The notes beneath the pieces are model-generated. The model was not told where the DNA came from, made no database searches, and worked only from the letters and a program-made list of their open reading frames with translations. From an uncultured Clostridia bacterium (GTDB lineage: Bacteria > Bacillota > Clostridia > UMGS1883), in contig CANRHW010000107.1 in NCBI GenBank assembly GCA_947630525.1, positions 1-5,625 on the forward strand: a stretch of 5,625 nucleotides of DNA, read 5' to 3'. Position 1 is the first letter of the stretch; the number at the start of each line of letters is the position of its first letter. Below, in pieces: positions 5,419-5,625 of the stretch. Position numbers and translations under genes: made by a program.

Positions 5419-5557
5419 GTTCAAGGGTTGAAAGCCTTTATTTAGGTTAAATTTATGTTTTGATAAACCCGATAATGAAATCGGAACTGTAAATTAATGT
5501 GGAAAAATCGCCTTTTTACAAGAAAAAGACGGTTTTTCTTTTTTTATACCCTTGAAC
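5419..5557. repeat. Perfect 10-bp inverted repeats bounding a 139-bp A/T-rich element
   Basis: GTTCAAGGGT (5419-5428) and its exact complement ACCCTTGAAC (5548-5557) enclose 119 bases. Inside are a small hairpin CCGAT/ATCGG (5469-5473, 5480-5484) and the long-stem terminator at 5503-5545. The arrangement could be a short non-coding mobile element with terminal repeats, or a closing helix of a structured 3' RNA. No target-site duplication is apparent on either side, and no transposase is present. Confidence 0.35.
5503..5545 (+). terminator. Long-stem intrinsic terminator downstream of dpaAB
   Basis: AAAAATCGCCTTTTT (5503-5517) pairs with AAAAAGACGGTTTTT (5523-5537) to give a 15-position stem with one mismatch and one G-U pair around the loop ACAAG, followed by C and seven Ts. 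It lies 115 bases after the dpaB stop and is the first strong terminator on that strand. An alternative, smaller hairpin AGAAAAA/TTTTTCT uses the same 3' half. The minus strand also ends the stem in a T-run, so it may stop transcription arriving from the right. Confidence 0.75.
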
Positions 5558-5625
5558 TACGAACGAAAATCACCACTCGGCGTACCTGTGTACGCCGTCG
5601 GGAGGGCTTGCTCGGCTTCGCCTGC
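5557..5625 (-). other. GC-rich palindromic segment at right edge; possible 3' end of a leftward reading frame or a dispersed repeat
   Basis: CGGCGTAC (5578-5585) and GTACGCCG (5590-5597) form a perfect 8-bp inverted repeat with a 4-base centre, next to two related 9-mers, GGCTTGCTC and GGCTTCGCC (5606-5623). On the minus strand one frame is open from the edge to a TAG at 5559-5557, giving 22 codons that end in TAYTGTPSGDFRS. Such a short run proves nothing about coding. The palindrome and abrupt rise in G+C after an A/T-rich stretch fit a REP-like intergenic repeat at least as well. The feature is cut by the window edge. Confidence 0.3.

Noticed and set aside
5407..5445. 12-codon open frame ATG-GCG-CAG...TAG after dpaB
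   Set aside because: Too short to support, with only a poorly spaced AAGG upstream, and it runs into the 10-bp inverted repeat.

Overview
The window looks like a chromosomal stretch from an endospore-forming member of the Clostridia (Firmicutes) with moderate G+C. The strongest evidence is an adjacent pair for dipicolinate synthase (dpaA and dpaB, also called spoVFA and spoVFB), which makes the spore-core compound dipicolinic acid. Purine-rich Shine-Dalgarno sites, A/T-rich intrinsic terminators, TTG start codons and Gram-positive-style sigma-A promoters agree with this. Many cluster I clostridia lack SpoVF and use an EtfA-type protein instead, so a non-cluster-I lineage (for example Oscillospiraceae- or Peptococcaceae-like) is more likely; that placement is inference.

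Layout from left to right. (1) Positions 1-1528, minus strand: the N-terminal 509 residues of a Cu+-exporting P1B-type ATPase (copA), cut by the left edge. (2) 1529-1719: an intergenic region holding the terminator of rarA, a small palindrome, and two candidate copA promoters. One promoter is a perfect TTGACA-17-TATAAT sitting almost on the start codon. (3) 1720-3683, minus strand: a two-gene operon, first a small four-helix membrane protein of the DUF5684 type and then, 8 bases later, the AAA+ ATPase RarA (MgsA), which acts at stalled replication forks. (4) 3684-3971: a divergent control region. It carries a strong sigma-A promoter for the leftward operon with direct and inverted repeats around it, and the leader of dpaAB, in which an excellent Shine-Dalgarno site is separated from the ATG by a hairpin. 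(5) 3972-5387, plus strand: dpaA then dpaB, 3 bases apart. (6) 5388-5625: an A/T-rich stretch with a long-stem intrinsic terminator enclosed by a perfect 10-bp inverted repeat, then a GC-rich palindromic segment that runs off the right edge.

How the genes relate: DpaA and DpaB together convert the lysine-pathway intermediate (dihydrodipicolinate / hydroxy-tetrahydrodipicolinate) to dipicolinate in the mother cell. The DUF5684 gene and rarA appear to be co-transcribed and translationally coupled, but no functional link is evident. copA is a separate metal-homeostasis unit. I found no CRISPR array, tRNA, rRNA or intact transposase gene. The coding content is conventional; the unusual signals are in the three intergenic regions.
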